Assembly (NCBI GenBank): GCA_015485245.1 | Contig: WFTY01000428.1 | Coordinates: 1-13,996 of the forward strand | Reading direction: 5' to 3' | Length of the DNA: 13,996 nucleotides | Origin: Anaerolineales bacterium | GTDB lineage: Bacteria > Chloroflexota > Anaerolineae > Anaerolineales > UBA11858 | Part shown: one piece after another, positions 6,646 to 12,725 of the stretch | Layout: each line of letters begins with the position of its first letter | Position numbering within the stretch: the first letter of the stretch is position 1 | Translations under genes and position numbers: made by a program | Notes under the pieces: generated by a model | Databases searched by the model: none | What the model was told of the DNA's origin: nothing | The model's input: the letters and a program-made list of their open reading frames with translations, nothing else

Positions 6646-6918
6646 TTGGCCGGTCTTCCTTTTACCTCTCCCCCCAACGCGAAGCGCGCTTATGCAGTTG
6701 GCGATGTGGTCGAGGTGCTGTGCGATCATGATAATGAGAAGAAGGAGCGCGTGCGGGACTGGTTGGAAGGCGTTGTGGTGCAGGTGGATGACAAGCTGGT
6801 CGCTGTCCAGTTCCACGAAAACGTCTACCTGACCAACGGCTGGATGGTCCCCGATCACGTGCTCTGGTATCCGAAGGATTCGCCGAACCTGCGGCATCCG
6901 ACCAAGAGCCGTCGATAA
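6646..6918 (+). CDS. Small conserved-looking protein of unknown function in the suf operon
   Basis: I do not recognise a family for this 90-residue protein. It starts at TTG 6646 with a near-perfect site, AGGAGG at 6634-6639, six nt upstream. No ATG is available in the N-terminal part, so TTG is well supported. Residues 17-57 alternate strand-like stretches: 'AVGDVVEVLCDH', then a charged turn 'DNEKKERVRDWLEG', then 'VVVQVDDKLVAVQF'. This is the pattern of a small SH3-like or KOW-like barrel. The end, 'NVYLTNGWMVPDHVLWYPKDSPN' region (59-81), is rich in Trp and Tyr, and a basic tail (KSRR) follows. There is no signal peptide or membrane segment. A single Cys26 and five His do not form an obvious metal site. 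It lies 80 nt after sufD and 70 nt before sufS, so a role in cluster assembly, or RNA or protein binding, is possible by context only. Confidence 0.8.
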   Translation: MAGLPFTSPPNAKRAYAVGDVVEVLCDHDNEKKERVRDWLEGVVVQVDDKLVAVQFHENVYLTNGWMVPDHVLWYPKDSPNLRHPTKSRR

Positions 6919-6930
6919 CCTGATCCCTGA

Positions 6931-6982
6931 GTGCGCCGGAAGCCAGCTGACAGAATCGCAACCGGCGCACAACAACTTTTTT
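6931..6982 (+). promoter_or_regulatory. Intra-operon hairpin plus six-T run before sufS
   Basis: GTGCGCCGG (6931-6939) and CCGGCGCAC (6962-6970) are perfect 9-bp inverted arms around a 22-nt loop. AACAAC and then TTTTTT (6977-6982) follow, ending 6 nt before the sufS ATG. The stem is strong enough to terminate or protect RNA, but the T-run is displaced by 6 nt. It could act as a partial terminator, a processing or stability element, or a control on sufS translation. Confidence 0.5.
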
Positions 6983-6988
6983 GGATTT

Positions 6989-8239
6989 ATGAAGCCTACT
7001 CATCCCCCCAAGATTGTTTTAGACGTGCAGAAAATCCGGGCGGATTTTCCGGTGCTGGAGCGCGAGGTGCGCCCTGGCGTCCCCTTGATTTACCTGGATT
7101 CCACCGCCACCAGTCAGAAGCCGCGGCAGGTGCTGGAAGCGATGGATCGTTTCTATCGCCGCACCAACGCCAACATCCATCGCGGCATTCACACCCTGGC
7201 GGAGGAGGCCACTGCCGGCTATGAAGCCGCCCGTGAGCGCATCGCTCGATTCATCGGCGCTGCCGCGGCGCACGAGGTCATCTTTGTGCGCAACACTACT
7301 GAGGCGATCAACCTGGTGGCATATTCCTGGGGACGCGCCAACCTTAATGCCGGTGACGTGATTGTGCTCACCGAGATGGAGCATCACTCCAACCTGGTGC
7401 CCTGGCAAATGCTCGCCGCGGAGCTTGACCTGCGCCTGGAGTTCATCCCTGTCACACCCGAGGGGCTGCTCGACCTGGATGCGTATCATCGCCTGTTAGA
7501 CCTGCACCCCAAGCTGGTGACCTTTACGCACATGTCCAATGTGCTGGGGACGATCAACCCGGCGCAGGAGATCATCGCCGCGGCGCACGCCGTCGGCGCG
7601 GTGACGCTGGTGGATGGCGCGCAGTCGGTGCCGCATCTCCCGGTAGATGTGCAGACTCTGGGGGCGGATTTCCTCGCTTTCTCTGGGCATAAAATGCTCG
7701 GCCCCAGCGGGATCGGCGTGCTCTACGGACGTGGTGAGCTGCTGGAGGCCATGCCGCCTTTCCTCGGCGGCGGTGATATGATTAAGCGCGTTGAGCTGCG
7801 CTCCTTCAGCGTCAACGCGCTGCCCTACAAATTCGAGGCCGGGACTCCGGCGATCGCTGAAGCAGTGGGCCTGGGCGCGGCCGTGGAATACCTGGCTGCC
7901 ATTGGCATGGAAGCGGTTGAGCAGTACGAACATGAGATGATCGCCTACGTGCTTGAACGTCTGGAAGAGATCCCTGGCGTGCGTGTATTTGGCCCTGAAG
8001 CGCAACATAAAGGTGCGGTGGCGGCCTTCACCCTGCCCGAAGCCCATGCACATGATATCTCTCAGGTGCTGGATGATTTTGGCATCGCTGTGCGCGCCGG
8101 GCATCACTGCGCCATGCCGTTGCACACCAAGTTTGGTATCCCTGCCACCGCGCGCGCTAGTTTCTACATCTACAATACACGCCAGGAAGTGGATCGTCTG
8201 GTGGAGGGGATTTACAAAGTCAAAGAAATCTTTGGGTAG
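6989..8239 (+). CDS. sufS: Cysteine desulfurase SufS (group II)
   Basis: This 416-residue PLP enzyme converts cysteine to alanine and hands the persulfide sulfur to SufU. Landmarks are 'YLDSTATSQKP' (35-45), 'NIHRGIHTLAEEAT' (62-75), 'TEMEHHSNLVPWQ' (128-140) with the cofactor-stacking His, 'LVDGAQSVPH' (207-216) with PLP-binding Asp209 and Gln212, 'FSGHKMLGPSGIGVL' (231-245) with PLP-lysine Lys235, and 'RAGHHCAMPLH' (369-379) with catalytic Cys374. The short active-site loop and 'RAGHHCA' motif mark the SufS/CsdA group rather than IscS. The ATG at 6989 has only GGA nearby as a ribosome-binding site. Weak initiation, or control by the preceding hairpin, is possible. sufU follows after 27 nt. 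Confidence 0.97.
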   Translation: MKPTHPPKIVLDVQKIRADFPVLEREVRPGVPLIYLDSTATSQKPRQVLEAMDRFYRRTNANIHRGIHTLAEEATAGYEAARERIARFIGAAAAHEVIFVRNTTEAINLVAYSWGRANLNAGDVIVLTEMEHHSNLVPWQMLAAELDLRLEFIPVTPEGLLDLDAYHRLLDLHPKLVTFTHMSNVLGTINPAQEIIAAAHAVGAVTLVDGAQSVPHLPVDVQTLGADFLAFSGHKMLGPSGIGVLYGRGELLEAMPPFLGGGDMIKRVELRSFSVNALPYKFEAGTPAIAEAVGLGAAVEYLAAIGMEAVEQYEHEMIAYVLERLEEIPGVRVFGPEAQHKGAVAAFTLPEAHAHDISQVLDDFGIAVRAGHHCAMPLHTKFGIPATARASFYIYNTRQEVDRLVEGIYKVKEIFG

Positions 8240-8266
8240 GCGCGCCGTGCGCCGTGGAGTGCATTC

Positions 8267-8662
8267 ATGGATGATCTCTATCGCGAACTGATTATCGATC
8301 GTTATAAGAACCCCCAGTTTCGCGGGGAGCTGAACCCCAACGACATTACCTTTGAAGATGATAACCCCTACTGCGGGGATCACATTCGTGTGGATGTGCG
8401 CCTGGATGAAAACGGCGTGGTCACCGAGGCGGCGTACAGCGGTGAGGGTTGCTCGATCTCTCAGGCCGCGGCTGACCTGTTGATCGAGTACATCCACGGC
8501 AAAACGCTGGACGAAGTCAAGGCGCTGACCAAAGAAGACGTGCTGGACTTGTTGGGCATTGAACTTGGCCCGGTGCGCCTGAAGTGCGCGCTGCTTTCCC
8601 TGAAGGTGCTCAAAGCCGGAGCTTATGGCCTGGGCGAGGCGACCGATGACCTGGTGGCGTGA
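8267..8662 (+). CDS. sufU: SufU-type sulfurtransferase/scaffold, compact form
   Basis: This 131-residue U-type protein is the sulfur acceptor for SufS and replaces SufE here. It has Cys36-x-Asp38 in 'NPYCGDHI', Cys62 in 'GEGCSISQAAADLL' and Cys107 in 'RLKCALLSLKVLKAG'. Lys106 before the last cysteine and 'R-x-K-C-A' are SufU features; IscU has His at that point. However, Cys62 to Cys107 is 45 residues, close to IscU (about 43) and about 17 shorter than in B. subtilis SufU (62). The typical SufU insertion is therefore missing. The ATG at 8267 has GGAG 7 nt upstream. A small GGCGC/GCGCC hairpin (8239-8253) lies just before the site. The pairing with sufS in one operon supports the assignment. 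Confidence 0.94.
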   Translation: MDDLYRELIIDRYKNPQFRGELNPNDITFEDDNPYCGDHIRVDVRLDENGVVTEAAYSGEGCSISQAAADLLIEYIHGKTLDEVKALTKEDVLDLLGIELGPVRLKCALLSLKVLKAGAYGLGEATDDLVA

Positions 8663-8670
8663 GGGTGTTT

Positions 8671-9018
8671 ATGTTTAACTATGCGATGGCCGACCCGGAA
8701 GCGTGTGAATTTATCACCGTGGCCTCCGTGGATGAACTCCCCAACGGCGAGCGATTGTTTATCGAGATTGATGATCTGGCGCTGGTGGTGTTCAACATCG
8801 CCGGAGAGTATTTCGCCATCGCCGATTTGTGTTCCCATGATGATGGGCCGCTGGGGGACGGCGAGGTAGACGATCATCAGGTCGTTTGCCCGCGTCATGG
8901 GGCCCGTTTCGACGTCCGCACCGGCAAGGCGTTGACCCTGCCTGCGGTGGAGGATATCCCCGCCTACCCGGTGCGGGTGCGCGCTGGCGAGATTGAGGTC
9001 GGCCTGCCGCGTGAGTAG
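8671..9018 (+). CDS. Rieske [2Fe-2S] ferredoxin
   Basis: This 115-residue single-domain Rieske protein has the cluster ligands Cys54-x-His56 ('LCSHDDGPL') and Cys73-x2-His76 ('VVCPRHGARFD'). The soluble ferredoxin-type fold includes 'FAIADLCSHDDGPLGDGEV' (48-66) and 'VRTGKALTLPAVEDIPAYPV' (82-101). There is no signal or transmembrane segment, so it is a soluble electron carrier of the BphF/NdoA type and not a cytochrome bc1 subunit. Such ferredoxins sit at the end of suf operons in several Actinobacteria and Chloroflexota. It may supply electrons for assembly or be a client, which the sequence cannot tell. I chose the ATG at 8671 (GAGG 6 nt upstream). A GTG at 8659 would overlap the sufU stop as GTGA and is an alternative. 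It is the last gene of the operon. Confidence 0.93.
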   Translation: MFNYAMADPEACEFITVASVDELPNGERLFIEIDDLALVVFNIAGEYFAIADLCSHDDGPLGDGEVDDHQVVCPRHGARFDVRTGKALTLPAVEDIPAYPVRVRAGEIEVGLPRE

Positions 9019-9046
9019 CGCTCTCTGATTCCCTCTCCCCACGTAA

Positions 9047-9088
9047 ACTCACCCTCCCACAGGTTTTCAAACCTGCGGGAGGGTGAGT
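9047..9088. terminator. Large bidirectional terminator between convergent operons
   Basis: Arm 9047-9058 pairs with 9077-9088 (core CTCACCCTCCC with GGGAGGGTGAG). After one A·C mismatch, CAGGTTT pairs with AAACCTG over a minimal loop. TACTTTTAGG follows on the plus strand and TTTACG on the minus strand. It starts 28 nt after the Rieske stop and ends 5 nt before the stop of the minus-strand gene, so it can serve both. Its inner part closely resembles the hairpin at 1760-1788. Confidence 0.88.
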
Positions 9089-9092
9089 ACTT

Positions 9093-9692
9093 TTAGGAAC
9101 TTTCCTTGTGCCGGGGGCGCAGCCACACCCACAGGAAAAGCAACGAAATGACGGTCCAGGCCAGATCGCCGGGGTGCGGTTGTTGGGAGATGAGCGGCTC
9201 TTCCAGGGTGATGTGCACCAGCGAGGCGCGCCGCGCCAGTGAGCGGATTGTTTCCTCCGGCGCGGTTTTCGGGTTGAAGCCCTCGAAAAGTGGCGTGGCG
9301 AAGCCGCTGTTGATCAGGATTTGGCGGTAGAAGGCCAGGTGCGATTCAGCCGGGGCGATGGGATGTGCCTTCCCTTGGATGCGCCGCGCGCCGATCCACA
9401 CGGCCACCTCAGGGCGCTGGATGATGTTGCGATACCATTGCGCGGCCTGGCCGAAACCGCTCAGGCAATAGACTTCGCGTTGATCGGGGGAGAGCGCGTA
9501 GTTGACGGGGGCATACCTCTTCCGCCCGGTTTTGCGCCCGGTGTGCTCAATTACCATAATCTTGCCCCAAAAGGCTGGCCAGGTGAAGATCGGGCCGTAT
9601 CCGGTGCGAAAAACGAAGACGATCCAACGGTTGAGCAGTTTGAAAACTTTTTTCAGAGTTGCTGTTTGAGCTGGGGAATAGGGGGAGCTCAT
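9093..9692 (-). CDS. Deazaflavin (F420)-dependent nitroreductase-family protein with C-terminal membrane segment
   Basis: This 199-residue member of the Ddn/DUF385 family has the split beta-barrel fold that usually binds coenzyme F420. It shows 'VIEHTGRKTGRKRYAPVNY' (47-65), 'VYCLSGFGQAAQWYRNIIQRP' region (74-94) and 'EVAVWIGARRIQGKAHPI' (95-112), the family order of GRKTG..R, G....-W..N and V.VW. A C-terminal hydrophobic stretch (about 176-192) followed by RPRHKESS suggests a single membrane anchor, unusual for this mostly soluble family. The ATG at 9692 has AAGGAGG 6 nt upstream. An ATG 39 nt earlier lacks a site. Substrate is unknown. It is 179 nt downstream of the PAP2 gene with no clear terminator between, and I found no convincing promoter there. 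F420 use is inferred from family only. Confidence 0.85.
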   Translation of the reverse strand: MSSPYSPAQTATLKKVFKLLNRWIVFVFRTGYGPIFTWPAFWGKIMVIEHTGRKTGRKRYAPVNYALSPDQREVYCLSGFGQAAQWYRNIIQRPEVAVWIGARRIQGKAHPIAPAESHLAFYRQILINSGFATPLFEGFNPKTAPEETIRSLARRASLVHITLEEPLISQQPHPGDLAWTVISLLFLWVWLRPRHKESS

Positions 9693-9871
9693 TTGGAGCC
9701 TCCTTTCGTGGGGTTGTGGGGAAACATGCAAGCCACGCCTCTTTCAGCAACCCCCACGGCCAGGACTGCTCAGGGCGCGTTGCCTGTTGTCTCTCAAACG
9801 CAGGGTAGAATAGGCTGATTACATTTGGTGATGATTCCCGCACTTTTCTCAGCGGTGTTTGGTTGCTGGCG

Positions 9872-10450
9872 TTAGGACGCTGCTGAAAGAGCGAGAGTCG
9901 CACCGGCGGCCAGGAGGCCCATCCCGGCGCCGGCGAGCACGTCCAAGGGGTAGTGCGCGCCCATCGCCACGCGCCCCAGCGAGACCATCACCGCCAGCCC
10001 GATCAGCACGGCGGTCACCCAGGGGGCAAGGCCCAGCGCCGGGGGCAGCGTGGCAGCCAGGTACCAGGCACGCAAGGCGTCCCCGCTGGGGAAAGAGGGG
10101 TCGTGTGGCGCTTTGGGTTGCAGCATTTCGGCGTCGGGGATCACAGTGAAGGGGCGCGCACGGCGCAGGCTGGCTTTGATCCCCCATTCCACCGTCGCCG
10201 CGGCGGTGAAAACCAGTGCGGCGCGCAGGCCGACGGTGGGGCGCAGCAGGGCGATCAGGGTCAGCGCGACCAGGGTGAAGGGTGTGCGTCCCAGTGGCCA
10301 GAGCGCTCGAAACAGGGGGGCGCGACGTCGCAGTTGACGGTGCAGCCGGCGGAAAACGCGGGCATCCCACAGCGCGATCGTGGGTATGGTGTGCATGGCC
10401 CCCAGCAGGATCAGCGCCGCACCGAGCGCAATCAGCGGCGATTTAATCAC
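9872..10450 (-). CDS. PAP2-family membrane phosphatase with PSGD variant motif
   Basis: This 192-residue integral membrane protein has about five hydrophobic segments. The PAP2 signature is K92-x6-R99-P100 ('KASLRRARP'), then 'SFPSGDA' (119-125), then R160-x5-H166-x3-D170 ('GRVAMGAHYPLD'). The family removes phosphate from lipid phosphates such as phosphatidic acid, PGP or undecaprenyl diphosphate. The second motif reads PSGD instead of PSGH, so the usual general-acid histidine is Asp124, while the nucleophile His166 is kept. The GTG at 10450 has GAGGA 8 nt upstream and overlaps the acyltransferase stop by 8 nt; TTG codons at 10468 and 10465 are less likely. The context of a phospholipid synthase and an acyltransferase suggests a lipid phosphate substrate. 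Confidence 0.86.
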   Translation of the reverse strand: MIKSPLIALGAALILLGAMHTIPTIALWDARVFRRLHRQLRRRAPLFRALWPLGRTPFTLVALTLIALLRPTVGLRAALVFTAAATVEWGIKASLRRARPFTVIPDAEMLQPKAPHDPSFPSGDALRAWYLAATLPPALGLAPWVTAVLIGLAVMVSLGRVAMGAHYPLDVLAGAGMGLLAAGATLALSAAS

Positions 10451-11357
10451 CGTACAGTTCCTCAACAACCTCCGGCCAGACAGGGTAATACATCAGCCAT
10501 TGTTCCGGGGCGCGGCGGATGAACCCCTCGATGACCTTGAGCACGGCTTCCCCGTTGCGCCGGATGGCCTCCCCGCGGTCAGCGTGAGGCTGCATGGGGA
10601 TGGGATCTGAGAGCAGCAGGTGGTATTTTTGATCGGATTGCCAGTGCGCCGCCGCGACGAGGACGGGGACTTCGGCGGCCATGGCGATGCGGATGTGTCC
10701 GGCGGGCAGCGGGCTGGGTCGACCGAAGAAGCGCAGGCGGTGTGCTTTGCCGGGGATAGGGCGGTCCACGCCGGTGATCACCAGGCCGCCGGCGCGCAGA
10801 TGGTCGATAGCTTGTTGGTGGGTGTTTTCGCCGCTCACCGGGATGATTTCCAGGCCAGCCGAGCGGCGAATTTGGTTTTGTAATTCGTATCCCCTGGTGG
10901 GATCGCCATAGCTGAGTACTTTGGCGCGCAGTCCGTGATAGGCCAGCGCCAGCAGCAGGATGTCAAAGGCGCTCATGTGGGGCGCCACGAGGAAAGCCCC
11001 TGGCGTTTCCGGGCTGGCTGTACGGATCAGGCGTTCAACTTGAGGGGTGTAGGGCGTGAGCGCTTTGAGCGCTGCGGGATCATACAAGTTGTTGTACAGG
11101 TCGGCAAAACAGTGTCCAGCATGGCGGAAGACCTGCCGCGCAGCCTCGTCCAGTTCTGCGGGGGTGGCGTTTTCGCTGCGCACCACCCATTGATTGGCGC
11201 GCAGCGCCCGCGTCATGGGGTTATCCTGCCGGGCGAACCATGACGCGATCCAATCGGCCACGCGGTAAGACCAGGAGAGCGGCAGCGTGCGCCCGATCCA
11301 CAGGGCGAAGCGTACGCCAAATTGACTGTTGCTCAGGGCTTGCAGATTAGCCTTCAT
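10443..11357 (-). CDS. LpxL/HtrB-family lysophospholipid acyltransferase (PatA-like by context)
   Basis: This 304-residue member of the LPLAT superfamily (lipid A biosynthesis acyltransferase family) carries the catalytic H-x4-D as His127-Asp132 ('APHMSAFD'). 'GGLVITGVDRPIPG' (190-203) and 'RRAPEQWLMYYPVWP' (281-295) match the later family blocks. It transfers an acyl chain to a glycolipid or lysolipid at the inner face of the membrane. The ATG at 11357 overlaps the stop of the upstream phosphatidyltransferase (ATGA), so the two are coupled. In Gram-negatives this family acylates lipid A. In Actinobacteria the relative PatA sits behind a CDP-alcohol phosphatidyltransferase and acylates phosphatidylinositol mannoside. 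No LPS gene is seen here, so a phospholipid or glycolipid acceptor is the better guess. Confidence 0.88.
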   Translation of the reverse strand: MKANLQALSNSQFGVRFALWIGRTLPLSWSYRVADWIASWFARQDNPMTRALRANQWVVRSENATPAELDEAARQVFRHAGHCFADLYNNLYDPAALKALTPYTPQVERLIRTASPETPGAFLVAPHMSAFDILLLALAYHGLRAKVLSYGDPTRGYELQNQIRRSAGLEIIPVSGENTHQQAIDHLRAGGLVITGVDRPIPGKAHRLRFFGRPSPLPAGHIRIAMAAEVPVLVAAAHWQSDQKYHLLLSDPIPMQPHADRGEAIRRNGEAVLKVIEGFIRRAPEQWLMYYPVWPEVVEELYGD

Positions 11358-11953
11358 GTTGATGGGTCTTCTTGCAACAGGCTGTATCCTTCGATCAGTA
11401 CGGGCAGGCCGCGGGCGATGCTCATAGCGGTGGCCAGCCAGGCGAGGATGAGGGCAGCGATGTGGACCGGTGAACTCCATGGGGAGCCCAGGGTTTTCAG
11501 GCCGAGGTCCAGGGTCAGTACGGCGAAAGCAAAGGCCTTGATGAATCCGTAGCTGCTGCGCATCCAGCGCGAGGAAACCAGGAAACGGCTGACTGGGTGG
11601 CGCACCTGTTCAAAAGCGGCTCGCCCGCTGCTCATTCCCACGGCGCGCACCGCGTCCACCGTGGTGCCGCGGGTGATCACAATGATGGGGATGATGACCG
11701 GGATCAGGTCGAGGTGGGCGAACACCACCCAGAGCACGATCTCCAGGGCGCGGTCGGTGGCGATATCCAGCACACTGCCTAACAGGCTGCTTTCCCCACG
11801 TTGCCGGGCGATCTGCCCATCGAAGAAATCCAGCAGGATAATCAGCAGGATGAGCGGTACTGCCCAGAGTTGCGTGGCGGCGTTGTGCGTGTAGAGCAGG
11901 GCAACGTAGATGAACAACAGCGGGAAGCGGGAGAGGGTGATCAGGTTGGCCAT
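11354..11953 (-). CDS. CDP-alcohol phosphatidyltransferase (PgsA-like)
   Basis: This 199-residue membrane enzyme moves a phosphatidyl group from CDP-diacylglycerol to an alcohol such as glycerol-3-phosphate or inositol phosphate. The full signature D-x2-D-G-x2-A-R-x8-G-x3-D-x3-D is present: Asp42, Asp45, Gly46, Ala49, Arg50, Gly59, Asp63 and Asp67. All four metal-binding aspartates are kept. Hydrophobic segments flank the motif and recur toward the C-terminus. The motif alone does not define the alcohol. It starts 3 nt after the phoU stop and overlaps the acyltransferase by 4 nt, so it is the hinge between the phosphate-uptake genes and the lipid genes. Alternatives are a phosphatidylglycerophosphate synthase or a phosphatidylinositol-phosphate synthase. 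Confidence 0.9.
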   Translation of the reverse strand: MANLITLSRFPLLFIYVALLYTHNAATQLWAVPLILLIILLDFFDGQIARQRGESSLLGSVLDIATDRALEIVLWVVFAHLDLIPVIIPIIVITRGTTVDAVRAVGMSSGRAAFEQVRHPVSRFLVSSRWMRSSYGFIKAFAFAVLTLDLGLKTLGSPWSSPVHIAALILAWLATAMSIARGLPVLIEGYSLLQEDPST

Positions 11954-11956
11954 GGG

Positions 11957-12640
11957 CTAGACAGCATCCATTTGTTCGTCGTCAGAGGAGTCCAGTTCAT
12001 CCAGCACGCCGGTGACGATAAAGATAGTGCGCTCGCAGATATTGGTCACCCGGTCGGCGGTGCGCTCCAGGTTGTGCGCCGCCCACAGCAGCAGCGTCGC
12101 CCGGTCAATGGTCGCAGGGTCGGAGATCATAAAGGTAAGCAGCTCGCGATAGACCTGGTTGTACAGATCGTCTACCATGTCGTCTTCTTTGGGAATCTGG
12201 CGGGCGGCCTCGGTATCGCCTTCGACGAAGGCGGTCAGGGCGCGGTGGAGCATATCGGCGGTCAGCTCCGCCATTTTGGGGATGTCGATCAGCGGCTTGA
12301 TGGGGGGTTCGTGTCCCAAACGAAGGGTGATGCGGGCGATGCCCTTGGCGTAATCGCCCATGCGCTCCAGCTCGCTGGCGACGTCAATCACCGAGGCCAG
12401 GATGCGCAAATCGCGCGCCAGCGGTTGCTGGGTGGCGATGGCTATCATGGCCTTGTTCTCCACGTCAAAGCGCTTGGCGTTGATCTCCTGATCGCCGCGG
12501 TAGATTTTGCGCGCCGCGTCCGGGTCGCGCTGCTTCAGGGCGTTGACCGAGTCCAGGATGGCCTGTTCGACCATGCTGCCTAGGGCCAGGATTTCGTTGA
12601 AGTTTTCCTGAATTTTCTGGTCAAGAACTGCTCTTGTCAT
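11957..12640 (-). CDS. phoU: Phosphate signaling regulator PhoU
   Basis: This 227-residue all-helical cytoplasmic protein links PstSCAB transport to PhoR/PhoB signaling and limits phosphate uptake. The two metal-binding PhoU repeats show as 'ELERMGDYAKGIARI' (90-104) and 'NLERTADRVTNICERTIF' (190-207), with the expected E/D-x3-D pattern. N-terminal 'QENFNEILALGSMVEQAI' also fits. The ATG at 12640 has GAGG 5 nt upstream; an open extension to 12688 has no such site. The C-terminus is acidic (DELDSSDDEQMDAV). It follows pstB after 85 nt, with a possible promoter in that gap, and runs into the phosphatidyltransferase gene after 3 nt. Confidence 0.95.
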   Translation of the reverse strand: MTRAVLDQKIQENFNEILALGSMVEQAILDSVNALKQRDPDAARKIYRGDQEINAKRFDVENKAMIAIATQQPLARDLRILASVIDVASELERMGDYAKGIARITLRLGHEPPIKPLIDIPKMAELTADMLHRALTAFVEGDTEAARQIPKEDDMVDDLYNQVYRELLTFMISDPATIDRATLLLWAAHNLERTADRVTNICERTIFIVTGVLDELDSSDDEQMDAV

Positions 12641-12686
12641 GGGGGCCTCATTTCTCTCGCCAACCGCTTTTTCGGTCGTGGAGCAC

Positions 12687-12710
12687 ATTATAGCATTAGC
12701 GCTTTGCGCT
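12687..12710 (-). promoter_or_regulatory. Candidate internal promoter element upstream of phoU
   Basis: On the minus strand a perfect TATAAT (12692-12687) lies about 47 nt before the phoU ATG. A small dyad, AGCGC-TTT-GCGCT (12698-12710), lies immediately upstream where the spacer would be. No good -35 hexamer is present, so it could be an activator-dependent or spurious site. Confidence 0.28.
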
Positions 12711-12725
12711 CTCTCGCTGGCGCGA

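Noticed and set aside
5099..6646. A 515-codon minus-strand open frame
   Set aside because: It is antisense to sufD, has no ribosome-binding site and reads as low-complexity His/Val/Gln-rich sequence typical of the complement of a GC-rich gene.
7496..8497. A 333-codon minus-strand open frame opposite sufS and sufU
   Set aside because: It spans two well-supported genes on the other strand and has no start signal or recognisable domain.
9739..9891. An 11-bp inverted repeat, CTCTTTCAGCA (9739-9749) and TGCTGAAAGAG (9881-9891)
   Set aside because: The arms are about 130 nt apart, and one lies inside the PAP2 gene end. A match of this length at this distance is expected by chance in a window this long.
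11801..12583. Plus-strand open frames opposite the phosphatidyltransferase and phoU, and another (12639-13376) opposite pstB
   Set aside because: They are antisense to genes with full catalytic or metal-binding motifs and contain only Gly/Asp/His/Val-rich shadow sequence.
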